From the NCBI GenBank assembly GCA_003517285.1, contig DPAW01000114.1, positions 1 through 12,352 of the forward strand: a DNA stretch of 12,352 nucleotides, written 5' to 3'. Origin of the DNA: Verrucomicrobiales bacterium. Lineage in GTDB: Bacteria; Verrucomicrobiota; Verrucomicrobiia; Limisphaerales; UBA1100. Under the pieces are notes generated by a model that saw only the letters and a program-made list of their open reading frames with translations, was not told where the DNA came from and searched no databases. The translations under genes and the position numbers were made by a program. Shown piece by piece: positions 9,045 to 12,352 of the stretch. Position 1 is the stretch's first letter; every line of letters begins with the position of its first letter.

Positions 9045-9064
9045 TTTGTGAAAAAAATCACAAA
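9045..9064. promoter_or_regulatory. Crp/Fnr-family binding site candidate
   Basis: TTTGTGA-AAAAAA-TCACAAA is a perfect 7-base dyad with a 6-base spacer. Its core TGTGA-N6-TCACA is the exact Crp consensus. It lies 278 bases before the gltB start and 95 before the SirB1-like start, so it could act in either direction. If the weak pair TTGTTT (9080-9085), N18, TTTTAT (9104-9109) is a promoter, the site would be centred near -61.5, a classic Crp class I position. Binding is inferred from symmetry; no regulator gene is in the window. Confidence 0.5.
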
Positions 9065-9086
9065 TTGCTTGCGCTGGGATTGTTTC

Positions 9087-9202
9087 AGGGCTTATTTTTG
9101 GTTTTTTATGCAGTATGAGTTTAGTTGGAAGGGAAGATATATGTTAAGTCATATTCATTCATTTTCATTTATTTTATCATTTGGCTTAAAGAAATAAGCC
9201 CT
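9087..9202 (+). repeat. Three-segment competing stem system upstream of gltB
   Basis: AGGGCTTATTT (9087-9097) is the exact reverse complement of AAATAAGCCCT (9192-9202), giving an 11-bp stem across 94 bases. A nearer segment GGCTTA (9183-9188) also pairs with TAAGCC (9195-9200) across a 6-base loop. The two pairings exclude each other because both use 9195-9200. That shared segment contains the stop codon of the mini-ORF at 9141-9197, so ribosome position could decide which stem forms. Requires a transcript starting upstream of 9087, which is not proven. Confidence 0.35.
9141..9197 (+). CDS. 18-codon mini-ORF upstream of gltB, possible leader peptide
   Basis: ATG at 9141 opens an ORF for MLSHIHSFSFILSFGLKK, ending at TAA 9195-9197. 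A good Shine-Dalgarno, GGAAGGGAAG (9128-9137), lies a few bases before the start, better than that of gltB itself. The peptide is rich in Ser (4), Phe (4), Ile and His, hydrophobic in the middle and ends in KK. It has no Glu or Gln run, so it is not an obvious attenuator for glutamate or glutamine. The stop codon lies inside a hairpin arm. Alternatives are a chance ORF in CATT-rich DNA or a small membrane peptide. Confidence 0.3.
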   Translation: MLSHIHSFSFILSFGLKK

Positions 9203-9247
9203 CATGATAAGTTTTAGTTATAATTAAAATAAGAGTCTATTCTTAGG

Positions 9248-9275
9248 TTGGCCGATTAATAAACGTGAATATAAT
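9248..9275 (+). promoter_or_regulatory. Housekeeping promoter candidate for gltB
   Basis: TTGGCC (9248-9253), a 16-base spacer and TATAAT (9270-9275), the last an exact -10 hexamer. The predicted start is near 9282, giving a leader of about 60 nt. A second exact TATAAT at 9219-9224 has no usable -35 at the right distance and is less likely. If this promoter is the main one, the mini-ORF and its competing stems are not in the major gltB transcript. Confidence 0.5.
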
Positions 9276-9284
9276 CGAGTTCCC

Positions 9285-9304
9285 GCCTCCAAGGTCTTTG
9301 AGGC
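9285..9304 (+). other. Short hairpin in gltB leader
   Basis: GCCTC (9285-9289) and GAGGC (9300-9304) form a 5-bp G+C-rich stem with a 10-base loop just after the predicted transcription start. It lies 37 bases before the ATG and has no following T-run, so it is not a terminator. It may stabilise the 5' end of the message. Significance is uncertain given its size. Confidence 0.25.
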
Positions 9305-9341
9305 CAATAGGTTTCCAGTTAAGAGAAACATAATTAACAAC

Positions 9342-12300
9342 ATGGGTAACAAATTTCAATTTGGATTGCCTCAGAAGCAGGGACTTTATGATCCTGCAAA
9401 CGAGAAGGATAGCTGCGGCGTCGGGTTTGTGGCGAATTTGAAGGGCGAACCGAGCCATCAGAATGTGCTCGATGCGCTGCAGATGCTGGTGAATATGGAG
9501 CACCGCGGCGGTTGCGGTTGCGAGCCGAATACCGGGGATGGCGCCGGTATTATGGTCGGATTGCCAGAGAGCTTTCTGCGTAAAGTGGCTCAGGAAGATT
9601 TGGGTATGGAGTTGCCGGCGAAAGGCCGGTTCGGTGCCGGCTTGGTGTTCCTGCCCACTATCGAGGCCGAGCGCAAAAAGTGCATGGAGGCCGTGGAGGC
9701 GATCATCGCTGAGCAGGGTCAGCAATGCTTGGGCTGGCGGGATGTACCCGTCCGCACGGAGGAGGCGAAGGTCGGTCCGGCCGCTCGCGCGGCGGAGCCG
9801 CACATCATGCAGCTGTTCATTGGCGCGGCCGATGGACTGGAGGGTGACGATTTCGAACGGCAGCTGTATGTGATCCGCAAACGCGCGAGTCATCAGTTGC
9901 GCTTTGATGAAAGCTTGGAGCAGCGACTGCTCTTTTACATCTGCAGCCTTTCCACCAAGGTGATGATCTACAAAGGGATGCTGAACACAGAGCAGGTGCT
10001 GCAGTACTTTGCTGATCTGGCCAATCCAGATTTCGCCACGCACCTCGCCATGGTGCACTCGCGATTCTCGACCAACACTTTCCCGAGTTGGGACCGCGCG
10101 CAACCGTTCCGGTTCATGAGTCATAACGGCGAGATCAACACGCTTCGCGGCAATGTGAACGCTATGCGCTCGCGGCAGGGCACGCTGGAGAGCGAGTTGC
10201 TTGGAGGCGATTTGCAGAAGCTGTATCCGATCATGGAGCCGGAATGCTCCGACTCGGGCAACTTCGACAACGCGCTGGAGTTTTTGCTCATGAACGGTCG
10301 CACGCTGCAGGAGGCTGTGCTGCTGATGGTTCCTGAAGCATGGCAGAAGCACAAACACATGGCGCAATCCAAGCGCGACTTTTATGAGTATAACTCCTGC
10401 ATCATGGAGCCGTGGGATGGTCCGGCTTCAATCGTATTTACTGACGGTAAATCAATTGGGGCAGTTCTTGATCGAAATGGTCTGCGTCCGAGTCGTTATT
10501 ATGAGACGCACGACGACCGTGTAATTATGGCAAGTGAAGTGGGCACAATCCCGATAGATCCAGCCAACGTGCGCTCCAAGGGTCGTCTACAACCCGGCCG
10601 TCTTTTTCTCGTGGATTTTGAACAGGGTCGTATCGTGCCGGATGACGAGATTAAGTCGGATTTTGCCGCTCAACGTCCGTACGGTGAGTGGATTAAGAAT
10701 CAGCGGATTGAGTTGGATGACATTGCCGCCGCGGGTCAAGCCGCAGGGCTGGACGAAGATACATTGCTGCAGCGGATGCAGGCTTTCGGATTCACTACTG
10801 AAACCATGCAGTTCATGTTGTTGCCGCTTGTGCATGAGAAACGCGACCCGCTAGGCTCAATGGGTAATGATGCCGCGCTTGCCTGTCTTAGCGACAAGCC
10901 GCGAATGATTTACGATTACTTCCGGCAGCTTTTCGCGCAGGTTACCAATCCCGCCATCGATTCGATTCGCGAGGAGGTCATCATGTCGCTCGAATGTTAT
11001 ATCGGACCGGAAAAGAATTTGCTCGAAACCACCGAAGGCCACGCACAACGCCTACGTATGCCGCACCCGATTTTGACCAATGAGGAACTCCACGCCCTCA
11101 AAGGCATGAATTACCGTGGTTGGCGTTCGAAGGTCATAGATATTACATTTCCCAGGAAAGAAGGTATTGATGGTGTCCGTAAAACACTTGATCGTATCTG
11201 TAAGGAGACAGCTCAGGCGATCGAAGAGGGTTATAGTTTAGCTATTCTCAGTGATCGCGCAGTTTCAGATGACCGGGTGCCTGTTAGTACGTTAATGGCC
11301 TCTGGTACCGTGCACCATTATTTGGTCAAAAATGCACTGCGTACGCAAATAGGTTTAGTTTTAGAAACAGGTGAAGCTCGAGAAGTACATCACCATTGCC
11401 TTTTAATTGGTTATGGGGCAGATGCTATAAATCCTTATATGGCATTTGAAGCATTATGGAAATCGCGACGTGAAGGTCTTTGTAATCCTGAAGAGTTTTC
11501 TGATGACGCTTCGCTCGTGGCGGCCTATCGTAAAGGTGTTGCTAAAGGTATGCTCAAGGTCATGGCCAAAATGGGAATCTCCACACTGCATTCTTACAAG
11601 GGTGCGCAAATCTTTGAGGCGATCGGTTTGCAAGATGAAGTGATTGACCTGTGTTTTGTGGGGACCGCCAGCCGTGTGCAGGGGGTGAATCTTAATGTGC
11701 TTGCAGAAGAAATGCTGCGTCGTCACGCGTTGGGTTTTCCGGAACGCAAGGAAGACAAGATGGAAACGTTGCCCAATCTGGGCGAATTCCACTGGCGCGC
11801 TGAGGGCGAGAAGCACATGTGGAATCCGAATTCCATCGCTGCGCTTCAATCCGCTGCGCGCACGAACAATTTTGATTCCTATAAACAGTTTTCCGATCAC
11901 ATCAACAAGGACGCCAAGGCGCGATGTGCGCTGCGCGGGTTGATGGAATTCAAAGAGGGTGCCAATGGTGGCCCGATTCCAATTGAGGAAGTGGAGCCGG
12001 CAAGCGAGATCGTAAAGCGTTTCTGCACCGGCGCGATGAGTTTTGGTTCCATCTCGGCCGAGGCGCATGAGGGCCTCGCGATTGCAATGAACCGTCTCGG
12101 AGGCAAGAGTAATACTGGTGAAGGCGGCGAAGATCCTGAGCGGTTCAATCCGTTGCCTAATGGTGATTCCAAGCGTTCGGCGATCAAGCAAATTGCTTCC
12201 GGACGTTTTGGTGTTACAATTTGGTATCTTACTAACGCCGATGAGTTGCAAATAAAAGTTTCACAGGGGGCCAAGCCAGGAGAAGGAGGAGAGCTTCCAG

Positions 12301-12352
12301 GGAAAAAAGTTGATGAAACAATCGCGCGCATCCGTCACAGCACGCCGGGCGT
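9342..12352 (+). CDS. gltB: Glutamate synthase large (alpha) subunit, C-terminus cut by window edge
   Basis: Makes glutamate from glutamine and 2-oxoglutarate in the cytosol with electrons supplied by the small subunit (GltD) or ferredoxin; with glutamine synthetase it is the GOGAT ammonium-assimilation route. 1003 codons are visible of a protein usually near 1500. The Ntn-type amidotransferase domain should begin at C25 (DSC25GVGFV) after removal of a 24-residue propeptide. EHRGGCGCEPNTGDGAGI, H239SRFSTNT and N262GEINTLRGN follow, the last two shaping the glutamine site. GLRPSRYY, then LSDR, LIGYGADAINPY and KMGISTLHSYKGAQIFEAIGL mark the central domain. TGAMSFGSIS-AEAHEGLAIAMN, GEGGEDPERF and QGAKPGEGGELPG belong to the FMN-binding synthase domain; the 3Fe-4S cysteines lie beyond the window. 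No in-frame ATG, GTG or TTG exists between the upstream stop at 9225 and this ATG, though its Shine-Dalgarno is weak (AAGAG, about 16 bases away). AT-rich patches interrupt its otherwise GC-rich coding sequence. Confidence 0.98.
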   Translation, partial: MGNKFQFGLPQKQGLYDPANEKDSCGVGFVANLKGEPSHQNVLDALQMLVNMEHRGGCGCEPNTGDGAGIMVGLPESFLRKVAQEDLGMELPAKGRFGAGLVFLPTIEAERKKCMEAVEAIIAEQGQQCLGWRDVPVRTEEAKVGPAARAAEPHIMQLFIGAADGLEGDDFERQLYVIRKRASHQLRFDESLEQRLLFYICSLSTKVMIYKGMLNTEQVLQYFADLANPDFATHLAMVHSRFSTNTFPSWDRAQPFRFMSHNGEINTLRGNVNAMRSRQGTLESELLGGDLQKLYPIMEPECSDSGNFDNALEFLLMNGRTLQEAVLLMVPEAWQKHKHMAQSKRDFYEYNSCIMEPWDGPASIVFTDGKSIGAVLDRNGLRPSRYYETHDDRVIMASEVGTIPIDPANVRSKGRLQPGRLFLVDFEQGRIVPDDEIKSDFAAQRPYGEWIKNQRIELDDIAAAGQAAGLDEDTLLQRMQAFGFTTETMQFMLLPLVHEKRDPLGSMGNDAALACLSDKPRMIYDYFRQLFAQVTNPAIDSIREEVIMSLECYIGPEKNLLETTEGHAQRLRMPHPILTNEELHALKGMNYRGWRSKVIDITFPRKEGIDGVRKTLDRICKETAQAIEEGYSLAILSDRAVSDDRVPVSTLMASGTVHHYLVKNALRTQIGLVLETGEAREVHHHCLLIGYGADAINPYMAFEALWKSRREGLCNPEEFSDDASLVAAYRKGVAKGMLKVMAKMGISTLHSYKGAQIFEAIGLQDEVIDLCFVGTASRVQGVNLNVLAEEMLRRHALGFPERKEDKMETLPNLGEFHWRAEGEKHMWNPNSIAALQSAARTNNFDSYKQFSDHINKDAKARCALRGLMEFKEGANGGPIPIEEVEPASEIVKRFCTGAMSFGSISAEAHEGLAIAMNRLGGKSNTGEGGEDPERFNPLPNGDSKRSAIKQIASGRFGVTIWYLTNADELQIKVSQGAKPGEGGELPGKKVDETIARIRHSTPG

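Larger units (their letters stand above)
8951..9341. promoter_or_regulatory. AT-rich 391-base control region between SirB1-like gene and gltB
   Basis: Long AT-rich stretch between divergent genes, much poorer in G+C than the flanking coding sequence. From left to right it holds a Crp-type palindrome (9045-9064), an inverted-repeat arm (9087-9097), an 18-codon mini-ORF (9141-9197), a hairpin on its stop codon (9183-9200), a housekeeping-type promoter (9248-9275) and a leader hairpin (9285-9304). On the minus strand toward the SirB1-like gene, TAGTATAAG (8979-8971) looks like a -10, but it would place the start inside the weak Shine-Dalgarno, so I do not call a promoter there. A CATT-rich run spans 9150-9180. 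No RNA gene or known riboswitch was recognised. Confidence 0.7.

Noticed and set aside
9145..9183. CATT-rich run as a short tandem repeat
   Set aside because: The units are irregular (CATT, CATTT, ATTTT), so it is AT-rich low-complexity sequence rather than a true tandem repeat.
9243..10367. 374-codon leftward open frame overlapping the start of gltB
   Set aside because: The plus strand carries unmistakable GltB motifs (DSCGVGFV, HSRFSTNT, NGEINTLRGN); the antisense frame has none of its own.
11454..12251. 265-codon leftward open frame inside gltB
   Set aside because: Antisense shadow of the central and FMN domains of GltB.

Overview
The window reads as chromosomal DNA of a PVC-superphylum bacterium, most likely Verrucomicrobiota. 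The best marker is the 852-residue protein at 4310-6868. It combines a Pirellula/Verrucomicrobium-type dehydrogenase propeller, HEAT-like repeats and a C-terminal CxxCH cytochrome domain, an architecture typical of Verrucomicrobiota and Planctomycetota. The LolA-like, SirB1-like and GYF/MORN-type envelope proteins fit a Gram-negative cell. No rRNA, tRNA, IS element, CRISPR array or phage gene was recognised. Most of the window is ordinary core and envelope gene content.

Layout. 1-1752 (minus): dnaK, cut by the left edge. 1753-1990: divergent control region holding a near-consensus sigma-54 promoter for dnaK, an upstream inverted repeat and an AT-rich patch. 1991-3787 (plus): a tight pair, a LolA-like outer-membrane lipoprotein-sorting protein and a three-helix membrane TPR protein. 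3784-4200 (minus): a small lipoprotein whose stop shares a CTAG with the TPR gene. 4310-6868 (plus): the exported dehydrogenase-cytochrome. 6870-8950 (minus): a SirB1-like protein followed by a GYF-TM-MORN membrane protein whose ribosome binding site can fold into a hairpin. 8951-9341: a 391-base AT-rich control region. 9342-12352 (plus): gltB, the large subunit of glutamate synthase, cut by the right edge.

The points most worth a second look are regulatory. dnaK appears to have a sigma-54 (-24/-12) promoter with an enhancer-like repeat, where one would expect a housekeeping, sigma-32-type or HrcA/CIRCE arrangement. The region before gltB carries a perfect Crp-type palindrome, an 18-codon mini-ORF with its own Shine-Dalgarno, and three segments that can pair in two mutually exclusive ways over the mini-ORF stop codon, which resembles an attenuator. 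Inside gltB, AT-rich patches alternate with GC-rich sequence and fall on the most conserved protein motifs, suggesting gene conversion or a chimeric assembly.

The genes do not form one pathway. Protein folding (dnaK), envelope biogenesis (LolA-like, TPR, lipoprotein, GYF/MORN), periplasmic oxidation (cytochrome fusion) and nitrogen assimilation (gltB) lie side by side. Nothing here is a clear novel defence or mobile system. All family assignments come from reading motifs, with no database search.
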